From positions 1 to 64,000 of the forward strand of contig JAHEBJ010000005.1 of assembly GCA_024642285.1 (NCBI GenBank): a stretch of DNA of 64,000 nt. The letters run 5' to 3'. Every line of letters begins with the position of its first letter. Position 1 is the stretch's first letter. The DNA is from Sphingobacteriales bacterium. Lineage in GTDB: Bacteria > Bacteroidota > Bacteroidia > Chitinophagales > Chitinophagaceae. A program made the position numbers and the translations under genes. The notes beneath the pieces were generated by a model that saw only the letters and a program-made list of their open reading frames with translations, did no database searches and was not told where the DNA came from. Of this stretch, positions 35,076 through 43,800 are shown piece by piece.

Positions 35076-35354
35076 ATGAAGAAAGAAACAATATTTTATG
35101 AGAAAGCCATGGCTGCAGTTGCAGATCCTTACCGTTTGTCGATTTTGAAGGAAATTTCTGTGAAAGGGGAGATGAGATGCTGCGACATAGTTGGCTTAAC
35201 AGGGTTATCGCAACCCACCTGTTCACACCATATTAAACTCCTCAGTGAAAGCGAATTGGTTGACTGCAGAAAGCAAGGCAGGAATAATTATTTTTCTCTC
35301 AACAAAAATAATTTTAGAAAACTAGGTGCCTACTTTGAAAAGTTTGCTGAATAA
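35076..35354 (+). CDS. ArsR-family transcriptional regulator
   Basis: A 92-residue winged-helix regulator with the start placed at the ATG at 35076 (MKKETIFYEKAMAAVADPYR). The frame extends to a TTG at 35010, but those extra 22 residues are unlike the family. The recognition helix is LTGLSQPTCSHHIKLLSESE and the wing is LVDCRKQGRNNYFSLN. Cysteines in MRCCDI lie where some ArsR sensors bind metals, but the classic ELCVCDL motif is incomplete, so the signal is unclear. It could regulate itself and the divergent ogt gene; no metal-transport gene is nearby. Confidence 0.8.
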   Translation: MKKETIFYEKAMAAVADPYRLSILKEISVKGEMRCCDIVGLTGLSQPTCSHHIKLLSESELVDCRKQGRNNYFSLNKNNFRKLGAYFEKFAE

Positions 35355-35355
35355 T

Positions 35356-35685
35356 CTATCCAATCCGGCATCCGTTTTTCACCTTTAATGTTGGCTGCAA
35401 TAAAACAACTTCATTGTGTTCGTTATAAACACCAAGTACAAGACATTCGCTGAAAAAATTACCAATTTGTTTTACCGGAAAATTTACAACAGCAATTACC
35501 TGTTTGCCTTTTAATTCTTCTTTTGAGTATAGTGATGTTATCTGTGCCGATGATCTTTTTATTCCCAGTTCGCCAAAGTTAATGCTTAGTTGATAGGCAG
35601 GTTTCCTGGCGCCCGGAAAATCATTTACCTCCAGTATTGTACCTACCCTCATTTGTATTTTTTGAAAATCATCCCAACTGATCAT
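35356..35685 (-). CDS. csaA: CsaA-like tRNA-binding-domain protein
   Basis: A 109-residue protein consisting of one tRNA-binding OB-fold, the size of CsaA. Signature segments are FQKIQMRVGTILEVNDFPGARKP split over the first strands, LGIKRSSAQITSLYSKEEL, and GKQVIAVVNFPVKQIGNFFSE. CsaA is described as a chaperone-like protein acting with protein export in Bacillus; the domain also binds tRNA. It is the last gene of a three-gene unit: its start overlaps the DUF952 gene by four bases. Confidence 0.85.
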   Translation of the reverse strand: MISWDDFQKIQMRVGTILEVNDFPGARKPAYQLSINFGELGIKRSSAQITSLYSKEELKGKQVIAVVNFPVKQIGNFFSECLVLGVYNEHNEVVLLQPTLKVKNGCRIG

Positions 35686-35975
35686 ATCTTTTCAATTTTT
35701 TCTACAGCGTCTAAATTTAACTGACCATAAATATGTGGAAATTCTTCATTCACTGATGGAGCCAATTCGTATTTCAAAGGAGCCGTTAATTTTTTTTCAT
35801 CAATGTGTAATAATAAAAGATCAGGTACATCTTTATAATACCTGTTTAAAACACCGTCAACCTGATTGGCTTTACTTGTATGTATGAATCCCTCATTTAC
35901 CAGCGAATCTGCTTCGTAGAAGCCCTGCTGCAAAGCTTTCTGCCAGTTTGTTTGGCTAACCACATGATAGATCAT
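35682..35975 (-). CDS. DUF952 family protein
   Basis: A 97-residue protein matching DUF952: IYHVVSQTNWQKALQQGFYE at the start, EGFIHTSKANQVDGVLNRYY in the middle (conserved IHTS), LLHIDEKKLTAPLKYE, and FPHIYGQLNLDAVEKI at the end. The family is small, cytoplasmic and of unknown biochemical role, with an ADP-ribosyltransferase-like fold suggested for related domains. It overlaps both neighbours by four bases and is therefore translationally coupled to the genes for the SirB1-type and CsaA proteins. Confidence 0.85.
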   Translation of the reverse strand: MIYHVVSQTNWQKALQQGFYEADSLVNEGFIHTSKANQVDGVLNRYYKDVPDLLLLHIDEKKLTAPLKYELAPSVNEEFPHIYGQLNLDAVEKIEKI

Positions 35976-36907
35976 TCGTCGAGTAAATTAGCGAGTAAAA
36001 GTAATTCATTCATTTTGTACTGATTGCGGTCGTTATCGAAACACTTACTTAGTTCTTCCAGTAAATACTGAATTACTCTTTTATTATTCAGGCGGCGGAA
36101 ATACGAAGGCACCGGGGGCACAGAAATCCTTTTAAAATAAGCCTCCACATCTTTATGGCTGTACATCTGACCGTTCAGCGGATCAATGTAAAAATTTATT
36201 TTTTCCGATGCATGTCCAACAGGGTTAAGCAAATCGTGTTGTGGATCAAAGTACGCTAATATAAACTGCCGGGGAATGTTGATGGCTTTTACGGGAATAT
36301 CCAGCAGTTCGCAAAGGGCAATATAAATGATGCCGTTGCTGAGTGCATTTCCCTTTTTGCCTTCCAGCGTTTTGTTCAGTAAATAATCATCGGGGTTATT
36401 ATATGCAAATTCAACACCTTTTTGTTTGTAGTAATTGTAAAAAATACTGGTGATGATATTGATCTGTTCTATTGGTGTAAGATAATTGTTGAGTTCCAGC
36501 CAGGTATTGCGTCGAAGTTTTTCTATTTCACGGTGAACTGCCGTTTCATCCATATCGGGATAATGATAACGGGCAACTAAAAGCGCTCCTTGTAAAAGAT
36601 TGGCGTCGCCAGCAGCCCATTCGGTAAAATCATCAGTAAGGTCTCTGAAATGAAGGCGGTGTATCAGCAATTCAATCCGTTCCTGTATCTCCTCATTGCT
36701 GGTGTTCTCCCAAAGGCTTTCAAGATTCGGAATTATATCTTTTCCAAATGAAACGATCTTTTCACTAACCGTGCTGTAAACATCTTCATCTGGATCATCT
36801 ATCAAATGTAACAACGCTGTTATTTCGTTATTTTCTTCCACGTGTCGGATTTTAATTTCATTGAATGTCGGTAAAGCTGATGGAATAAAGAAGTTAAAAT
36901 TTTCCAC
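35972..36907 (-). CDS. SirB1/transglutaminase-like protein
   Basis: A 311-residue cytoplasmic protein of the SirB1 (YchA) family with a transglutaminase-like core. The N-terminal part (about 20-110) is helical and HEAT-like (LIDDPDEDVYSTVSEKIVSF). The core has DYLLNKTLEGKKGNALSNGI, equivalent to the LxxRxGNPisLs motif of the family, then LLDIPVKAINIPRQFILAYF and FYIDPLNGQMYSHKDV. The expected catalytic cysteine is absent in this motif (GNALSN), as in many SirB1 proteins, so enzymatic activity is doubtful. It heads a coupled operon with DUF952 and csaA (four-base overlaps). Confidence 0.8.
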   Translation of the reverse strand: MENFNFFIPSALPTFNEIKIRHVEENNEITALLHLIDDPDEDVYSTVSEKIVSFGKDIIPNLESLWENTSNEEIQERIELLIHRLHFRDLTDDFTEWAAGDANLLQGALLVARYHYPDMDETAVHREIEKLRRNTWLELNNYLTPIEQINIITSIFYNYYKQKGVEFAYNNPDDYLLNKTLEGKKGNALSNGIIYIALCELLDIPVKAINIPRQFILAYFDPQHDLLNPVGHASEKINFYIDPLNGQMYSHKDVEAYFKRISVPPVPSYFRRLNNKRVIQYLLEELSKCFDNDRNQYKMNELLLLANLLDE

Positions 36908-37002
36908 AGTTGTGATAAAATAAATCTGTACAGTTTGTAGAATTTATCCAATGAAAATAGTACCTGGGCGAATACTGTTATCTTTTCTTCATTATAATTT
37001 TT

Positions 37003-37455
37003 TTATTTCGTTTCATCTGTCATCGGCCCTAACTTTCTTCCACCAAGCAAGTGCATGTGCAAATGAAATACCGATTGTCCTGCATCTTCGTTTGTATTAA
37101 TTGAAAGTCTGTAACCTGTTTCGGCAATCCCATTTTCTGCAGCTAATATTTTGGCAACGGTTAACATTCTTCCAAGTACCGGAATATCATCGTTGCTTAC
37201 ATCATTAATAGTATAGATCTCTTTTTTTGGAACGATCAGAAAATGCACGGGGGCTTGTTTGCGCAGAGGGACAAAGGCAATGATCATGCTGTCTTCATAA
37301 ACTATTGTTGCCGGTAATTCTCTTTGTATAATTTTTGTGAACACCGATCCCTTCTCTATCTTTTCTTTTTTAGTTTTTTGGTACTCTGCACTTTGGGCTA
37401 AAGAGTTGAATGGAGTGGAAAGCAGTAATAGCGCTGCCAGGCCTAGCTTTTTCAT
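37003..37455 (-). CDS. Exported HIT-family nucleotide hydrolase/transferase
   Basis: A 150-residue protein. The start at the ATG at 37455 opens a signal peptide (MKKLGLAALLLLSTPFNSLAQ); the frame further up overlaps the next gene and is not used. The rest is a complete HIT domain with VFTKIIQRELPATIVYEDSM at the start, VHFLIVPKKEIYTI, and the histidine triad HLHMHLLGG at the end. HIT proteins hydrolyse nucleoside phosphoramidates and related compounds, normally in the cytoplasm. A signal peptide on a HIT protein is unusual and predicts a periplasmic enzyme. The gene for a TIGR03067 exported protein lies 37 bases upstream on the same strand. Confidence 0.85.
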   Translation of the reverse strand: MKKLGLAALLLLSTPFNSLAQSAEYQKTKKEKIEKGSVFTKIIQRELPATIVYEDSMIIAFVPLRKQAPVHFLIVPKKEIYTINDVSNDDIPVLGRMLTVAKILAAENGIAETGYRLSINTNEDAGQSVFHLHMHLLGGRKLGPMTDETK

Positions 37456-37492
37456 AATTATTATTTTATCAGCCCGTAGAATTTCGCCTATT

Positions 37493-37915
37493 CTATTTTG
37501 GTTCTTCCTTTTTAAATACTGATATGAAGAAATTACTTTTACCTTCAGTTTCAAATGTTTCGGGATAGCTGTCGCCCTGCAGGTTGTAGCAAATTGTCAG
37601 CAGTCCTTTCTCATATTTATATATTGTTGCAAAATGCCTTCCTTTATTAATGCCTTCCCTGCCATAAATATCAAGCTTGTGTCCGTTAAATTTTAAGGCA
37701 CCTTTCTCTGTGTTTTCTGATAGATAAGTGAAACTGGTGTCGTTAATTACCAATTTGTGTTTTGCAAACCCTTCCGGAGGAAATTCTGTTCCACCCAATT
37801 CCTGGCGTATTGGAATCCATACGCCGTCAATTTCTGATGCACTGGTTTTTAATTGTGCTGCTGCGCAGAGGGAGATGCTCATAATGCTTAATACCAATGC
37901 CAGTTTCTTATTCAT
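37493..37915 (-). CDS. Exported TIGR03067-like protein
   Basis: A 140-residue protein with a signal peptide (MNKKLALVLSIMSISLCAAAQ). The mature part follows the TIGR03067 pattern of lipocalin-like strands: IDGVWIPIRQELGGTEFPPE, KHKLVINDTSFTYLSE, ALKFNGHKLDIYGREGINKG, IYKYEKGLLTICYNL. The family is small, exported and of unknown role; a ligand-binding beta-barrel is likely. It lies 37 bases upstream of the gene for the exported HIT protein and probably shares its transcript, so both would act in the periplasm. Confidence 0.75.
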   Translation of the reverse strand: MNKKLALVLSIMSISLCAAAQLKTSASEIDGVWIPIRQELGGTEFPPEGFAKHKLVINDTSFTYLSENTEKGALKFNGHKLDIYGREGINKGRHFATIYKYEKGLLTICYNLQGDSYPETFETEGKSNFFISVFKKEEPK

Positions 37916-37989
37916 TCTGTTAAATTTATTTTGTTGAAAGCTTCTGCAAATTAACTGAATTTTATTGTCTGCAATAAAATTCTACACTG

Positions 37990-38472
37990 TCATGCCGGAG
38001 ATTCAGATTGCTGGTGGATAATTTTTTTTATCAAAACGATCTGCCCAAGGTGATAATGCGTGTGTTCAATAATTCCCAACAGGTTTCTGTAATATGTTCC
38101 GTATTTTTCGTCAGAAAAAATTCCCCAAATTCTATGCTCAGGTAATTCCTCAACAAGTCCGGCAAATATTTCCGCATCAGTAAAGGTTTTTACGAGCATC
38201 TTCTCCCAGTCCTGCTGATTGTTAATTGGCGGATGATTGAAGCTGAGTTTATCGTGTGCATTTAGTTCTTCACCTTGTAACACGTTTAAAACGGCGCATG
38301 TAAAATAATTGGTATGGTAAACAAGTGTGGCTATCGTATTAAATGAATAAACAACTGTTGTTGCTTCCTGCCAGCTGATGTCCGCTAACGTATCTTTTAT
38401 ATTGGAATCAGTCCAGGTTCCGCCAAAATACAGTTCTCTAATTTGTTTCGCTATTTGTTCCCGCAAAGTCAT
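37990..38472 (-). CDS. DinB-like four-helix protein
   Basis: A 160-residue protein of the DinB/YfiT-like fold, with the start at the ATG at 38472 (MTLREQIAKQIREL); a GTG seven codons earlier is less likely. Helical segments carry histidines at the positions that bind metal in this superfamily: TLVYHTNYFTC in helix 2 and LLGIIEHTHYHLGQIVLIKK in helix 4, where HTHYHxGQ matches the usual NHxxHHxGQ. Members include thiol-dependent transferases such as bacillithiol transferases; the substrate here is unknown. Gene order gives no clue. Confidence 0.75.
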   Translation of the reverse strand: MTLREQIAKQIRELYFGGTWTDSNIKDTLADISWQEATTVVYSFNTIATLVYHTNYFTCAVLNVLQGEELNAHDKLSFNHPPINNQQDWEKMLVKTFTDAEIFAGLVEELPEHRIWGIFSDEKYGTYYRNLLGIIEHTHYHLGQIVLIKKIIHQQSESPA

Positions 38473-38517
38473 ACATGTATTTTTATTCAACACTTGATAA
38501 AATGCTGATAAAATAAA

Positions 38518-38982
38518 CTAACCCTTTTTAGCTATTTCATCAATTTTCGCCCAGGTATCCCAAATCAGTTTACTTTGTTTTTTGAATTCGGTTGAGTCGG
38601 CGCTCTTTTCAATAGTATCAAAAAGGTCATGCATTTCTCCTCGTAGTGCGGGATATATATCTGATACCTGTTTGAAATTTATCCAGGCTTTCTTATGTAT
38701 GTTAAATGCTTCGGTAAACTCTGCCGGACATTGCCGAAAGTCAATTTTACCTAAGCTCTCTGTATAATTTGTAACTGCCTGACTTAGTGAAACTGTTTCG
38801 CAGGCGTGGTTACGGATTGTACCCAGTGAATCATCAATGCGCAACACCGTTTCAATACAACTCTTCTCTGCCTTTTTTACTTCTTCCGGACTTAGTGCTT
38901 TCTCTTTGGTTGGCGATCCGCCACAGCCCGAAAGGAAAAATACAGCCAGAATAGAAATTTGACGAAAATCGAAGTGTATCAT
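38518..38982 (-). CDS. Small lipoprotein of unknown function
   Basis: A 154-residue lipoprotein with the start at the ATG at 38982, giving the signal MIHFDFRQISILAVFFLSGC with the lipobox LSGC and GG after it. The frame extends a few codons to a TTG at 39006. The mature part is helical and charged, with a tryptophan-rich middle (IHKKAWINFKQVSDIYPALR) and no known domain. It lies 45 bases upstream of the DinB-like gene on the same strand. I cannot assign a function. Confidence 0.7.
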   Translation of the reverse strand: MIHFDFRQISILAVFFLSGCGGSPTKEKALSPEEVKKAEKSCIETVLRIDDSLGTIRNHACETVSLSQAVTNYTESLGKIDFRQCPAEFTEAFNIHKKAWINFKQVSDIYPALRGEMHDLFDTIEKSADSTEFKKQSKLIWDTWAKIDEIAKKG

Positions 38983-39006
38983 CTCATAAGTTTTAATCGT
39001 AATCAA

Positions 39007-39323
39007 ATAAAAGGAACTTGAATTTACTAAAAAAATACTTTCACAAAAGCAATTGCATCCTTTCCGCTACATGCTGAAAGCCTGAAGTCACTTTCAATCT
39101 TGAGTTGGATTTCCAAAACGTCAGTGTTTACAGGCTGTTAAAAAGAAAGTCAAACTGCAAATTGGTAAAAAATATTTTCCTAAAGTTTTAATAGTAAATG
39201 ATTTTTCCAAAATTGATGGAGATTGCAAGAGTCATCACCTGATAGGCCTTAAGCTACAAAACTATTTTTGGCAATGCATAGGGCGGGCCTTGAAAAATTG
39301 CTGCCAGGTAAATTTGTGAACCT
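39007..39323. other. Gene-free region
   Basis: About 317 bases between the lipoprotein gene and the GIY-YIG gene. It is AT-rich, with stops in all frames, and shows no hairpin terminator, tRNA or repeat that I can recognise. It may hold the promoter of the lipoprotein gene. Confidence 0.4.
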
Positions 39324-39677
39324 TTAGTTAAACCAAACCGCATATCCTTTTCTACGCAGATCCATAGCAAGTTTTTCTTCCATCTTTAACGCATCCTGCC
39401 GCGTCATTGGGTTTAAATTTAAATGGCTGTACAAACTGGGTCGGAGTATCGTTCCGTATTTCTGCACAATATTGGCTGCTAGGTTATGTCCTTTCCGGTT
39501 TACATAACCCGTCTTATGCTGCTTCAATCTTTCAACCGGAGTTTTGCTGGTCATGCCAACATACACACATTCGAGCACACCGTTAAATTGCGGATTGGCA
39601 TTGCGGAAACGAGTGTTTTCAGAAAATACGCGTTTAGAGAGTTCAATTACATAAACCTGGTATCTCAATGCAGGCAC
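39324..39677 (-). CDS. GIY-YIG-like nuclease domain protein
   Basis: A 117-residue protein with the elements of a GIY-YIG domain: RYQVYVIEL as the GIY-like strand, CVYVGMTSKTPVERLKQHKT as the YIG strand plus the arginine-histidine helix, and a late glutamate in ALKMEEKLAMDLRRKGYAVW. An insert of about 20 residues separates the two strands. It starts with GTG at 39677; no in-frame ATG fits. It is probably a small cytoplasmic nuclease or nuclease-like protein of unknown target. Nothing nearby suggests a mobile element. Confidence 0.65.
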   Translation of the reverse strand: MPALRYQVYVIELSKRVFSENTRFRNANPQFNGVLECVYVGMTSKTPVERLKQHKTGYVNRKGHNLAANIVQKYGTILRPSLYSHLNLNPMTRQDALKMEEKLAMDLRRKGYAVWFN

Positions 39678-39743
39678 AGCATGATCTTTTTTGATTACGA
39701 ACGTATTGTTGTCGGATTACTATTTCGTCACCTTCACTTCTTA

Positions 39744-40634
39744 TCATTTTAATTTTGAATTAAAGAATTCAACAGTTCTTCTCCATGCCAACTCCGCCGC
39801 AGCCTTATCATATCTGGGAGTGGTATCATTGTGAAAACCGTGATTTACATTGGGATAAATAAAAGCGGTATATTCTTTTTTATTTTCTTTTAAGGCAGCT
39901 TCGTAAGCAGGCCATCCTTCATTTACCCTCTTATCAAGTTCTGCATAATGTATCAGCAACGGTGTATTAATTTTTGGTACATCATCATTTGCGGGCTGAC
40001 CGCCATAAAACGGAACCGCCGCCGAAAGGCCGGAAATACGCACAGCCATCATATTAGCTATCCATCCACCAAAACAAAAACCAACCACGCCAATTTTACC
40101 ATTGCAGTTTGGATGGAGCTTGAGGTAATCGTAAGCGGCTATAAAATCTTCCAGCATTTCCTCCCGGTTTCTTTTGCTTTGTAAGGCACGCCCCTCATCA
40201 TCGGTACCCGGGTAACCACCAAGTGGCGTTAACGCATCCGGTGCAACCGAGATAAAACCTGCAAGGGCAGCTCTTCGGCCAACATCTTCAATGTGCGGAT
40301 TTAGTCCACGGTTTTCATGAACAACTATTACGCCGCCCAGCTTTCCTTTTGTATTATCGGGCATGCATTGCAGCGCTTTTATTTTTCCGCCACCTTTTGG
40401 CGACTGGTAATAAACATAATCAGATTGTTGACGCGGATCGTCTGCTTGTATCTGGATAGCTTCCATATTGTAAGTGGGCATTAAAAAACTCATCAGAGAA
40501 GCAACTGTTAAACCGCCCACAGCGTAAGCACCAAGTTTGTGCATAAACTCACGGCGGTCAACACGGTTGTGAGCATAGTCGTCATAAAGATCAAATACTT
40601 CCTGATTGATATCTTCTTTGTTGATTGATTTCAT
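39744..40634 (-). CDS. Dienelactone hydrolase family protein with Tat-type signal
   Basis: A 296-residue alpha/beta hydrolase of the carboxymethylenebutenolidase type. The triad is recognisable: the cysteine nucleophile in GVVGFCFGGWIANMM, an aspartate in YAELDKRVNEG, and the histidine in YPNVNHGFHND. The start at 40634 (MKSINKED) is preferred over an ATG 13 codons earlier. After about 30 residues comes DRREFMHKLGAYAVGGLTVA, which fits a twin-arginine signal (RRxFxxK plus hydrophobic stretch), so the folded enzyme may be exported. The long charged N-region before the twin arginines is unusual. It is divergent from the PKD protein gene; substrate unknown. Confidence 0.82.
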   Translation of the reverse strand: MKSINKEDINQEVFDLYDDYAHNRVDRREFMHKLGAYAVGGLTVASLMSFLMPTYNMEAIQIQADDPRQQSDYVYYQSPKGGGKIKALQCMPDNTKGKLGGVIVVHENRGLNPHIEDVGRRAALAGFISVAPDALTPLGGYPGTDDEGRALQSKRNREEMLEDFIAAYDYLKLHPNCNGKIGVVGFCFGGWIANMMAVRISGLSAAVPFYGGQPANDDVPKINTPLLIHYAELDKRVNEGWPAYEAALKENKKEYTAFIYPNVNHGFHNDTTPRYDKAAAELAWRRTVEFFNSKLK

Positions 40635-40815
40635 TTGAAGTGTATTTACGTGTTGGTGCTGAAAACATTTCATCTAAGGCTATTGAAGGTACCAATTAAT
40701 GCTGAAAAACAGGGCATAAACAATGGCAGTTACAGCAGGGTATTTTAAAATTTGTAGAGTTAATTCTATCTACTTTGTGTTGAAATTATAGAACTTTGTT
40801 GGCTTAACGCAAATC

Positions 40816-43800
40816 ATGTCTTTTGGCAAACATATCTATATAACAAGCTTCTTTTTATGGGTCATATTTATTCTGATTCCTACCGATATTTTTTCGCAGA
40901 ACAGATCGAATAAGGGAAGGGAGTTTTGGCTGGGTTATGGCCACAATGTACTTTTTACACAGGGCAGCCCCGTAAATAGTCAGGAATTGGTTTTGTACTT
41001 AAGTGCCCAGCAGGCTGCCACTGTTACGGTAACCATTAATTCAACCGTCTTCTCACAAACGGTAAATATTCCTGCCAACACGGTTAATTTTTCTGTTATC
41101 ATTCCTAAATCGGGAGTTAATGATGCCCGTATTATGTCGGAAGGATTATCCAGCAAAGGCATTCATATTGTAAGTGATGTTCCTATTGTAGTATATGCCC
41201 ATCAGTATGGTTTGTTTTCGTCGGGAGCCACCATGTTGATGCCGGTGGAAACTTATGGTTTTACTTATTATTCAATAAACTATACGCAGGAATCAAACTA
41301 TACTGATTCGTATTCCTGGTTTTATGTGGTTGCTTCGGAAGATAATACCCGGCTTCAGATTACGCCGTCTGATAGTACACAGGGTGGTTGGGAACCGAAC
41401 CTTACATACATTGTTAATTTAAACAAAGGTGAAATCTATAACGTGTTTGGAAAAAAAACCAGCAATTCCACTGGTAAGGATATGACCGGTAGTAAAGTAG
41501 TTTCGATACCTGGTGGCGATGGGAACTGTCATCCTGTGGCATTATTTTCGGGCAGCAGCAGAATTATTTTTTGTTCAACAGGTGGAGGAGAAATTATGCA
41601 ACAACAGGTTTTTCCTGCTCAGGCATGGGGTACTCAGTATCTTACGCATCACACACTCAACAACACAAATACAAATATCAACGCTACGTTCAATAACTTC
41701 TACCGCATTTGTGTACTGGACCCAACAACAATTGTAAAAAGAAACGGCGTTGTAATGACCGGCCTCATCAACAATTTTTTTTATGAATTGATGGATTCTA
41801 CCGGTGGCGATTATTATACAGCCGACAAGCCGATCATGGTTGCCCAATACACTCCCAATAAAAACCAATGCTGGGGCGCTAACCCAAATCCCTATGGCGA
41901 TCCGGAAATGTTTTACCTGAGCCCGGTAGAACAGGGGCAAAAAAATGTGTTGTTCTATACCAGTTCCAATTTCGGTATAGATTATATTTATTGCAACATC
42001 ACTGTTCCCACATCAGGCATAACTTCATTACGTGTTGACGGTCTTCCACTGTCGGTTGCACAAATAAAGCCTCATCCCAATAACCCGGCTTACTCCGTTG
42101 CATTTGCAAATTTGACGAACATTAGTATGCAACACAGCATCAATTGCGATTCGGCATTTACAGGTATTGTTTACGGTCTCGGTTTTCTTGAAAGTTATGG
42201 TTACAATGTGGGTACAAACATCAATAATTTAAATGCTGTTGGTAATATTAAAAACACAAACAGCACAACAAGTACAACCGATTCATTTACCTGTAAAATC
42301 ACACCTTTCAGGGTTTCATTAAAAACGGCTTACCCACTTACCAATATTCACTGGAAGCTGAGCCAGGTTGCAGGTATGGCACCTAATACAGATTCTATAA
42401 TCGTCAGCCCGGTTCCTGTAGCAACGGAGATTATTAATTTCCGTACGTATTATACTTATACCTTGCAACAGGACTTTACAATAACAACTCCCGGTACCTA
42501 TTATTTACCAGTAACCTACACTTCGCCAAACATTGATAACTGCAGTAACGAAGAAACATCCAATATAGAAATAATTGTTCTGCAAGGTCCTGTTGCTGAT
42601 TTTACAAATGCTGCCGCAACCTGTTTACGGGATTCTGTTTTTTTTACAGGCGCTGCCGTTCCTGCCCCATACAACGTCATTAATTATTTATGGAATTTTG
42701 ATGACGCAACAACACAGTCAACCCAAAATGCAAGCAAACTTTTTGCAACAGCGGGCATTCAAAATGTACGCTACCGTGTTTATGCTGATAATGGATGTAT
42801 TGGTGATACGACGAAGATGGCTACCATCAATCCCAATCCCACAGCTGTTTTGGGCGCAAGCCCAACAACCTGTGCAGGCGATTCGGTTTTAATTTCAGAT
42901 ACTTCAACAATTGCAACAGGCACAATTGCAAACTGGCGATATGATTTTGGTGATGGTATTACATTGGTGAGATCAACCAACAGTAATTTTTACCACACCT
43001 ATATTTTACCGGGTACTTACACCATCAGTCTGGTAACTGTTTCAATAAATGGTTGCTTGAGTGATACGGCTTTTAAGACGGTAATTGTTTTTGCAAAACC
43101 TGTTTCGCTTTTTGGTGCAACTGCTGAAATTTGTATTGGCGATTCTGTTCTTATTACTGATACATCATCCATCAGCATCGGCAGCATCCTTAGCTGGCGT
43201 TACAATTTTGGGGATGGAAATACTTTAGTGAGAACTAATAACTCTTCGTTCTATCATACTTACGGCAATGCAGGCACATTCAGCATTTCTTTGGTTACTG
43301 TTTCTGATATGGGGTGTGTAAGCGATACGTTCAGACGAACAGTGGTTGTCAGTCCAAAGCCAACCGCTGATTTTACAATCAATACTGTAAACTGTTTAAG
43401 AGATACTGTTTTCTTTAACCATATTCCGCCACCGGGAGCATTTAATATTATTAACTATTTATGGGATTTTGATGATGCAACAACACAAACAACCATTGAT
43501 GCTAAAAAGAAATTTTTAACTCCCGGCGTACAAAATATCCGTTACCGAATTACCAGCGATAGGGGATGCATTGGAGATACAATCAAGTCAATAATTATTT
43601 CTCCCGATCCTGTTGCTTTTATTGGTGTTGCTGCATTTGGATGCACAAACGATCCCATTCAAATTTCTGATACATCTTCTGTGAGCAGCGGAGCCATTGC
43701 AAGCTGGCAATATGATTTTGGAGATGGAAATACATTGATAAGAAACGTTAATACGCCGTTCACTCATAGTTACAATGCAGCCGGAACTTACGAGATTTCG

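Noticed and set aside
39324-39677. GIY-YIG gene as part of a homing or mobile element
   Set aside because: No intron, intein, terminal repeats or target duplication around it, and base use is like its neighbours.
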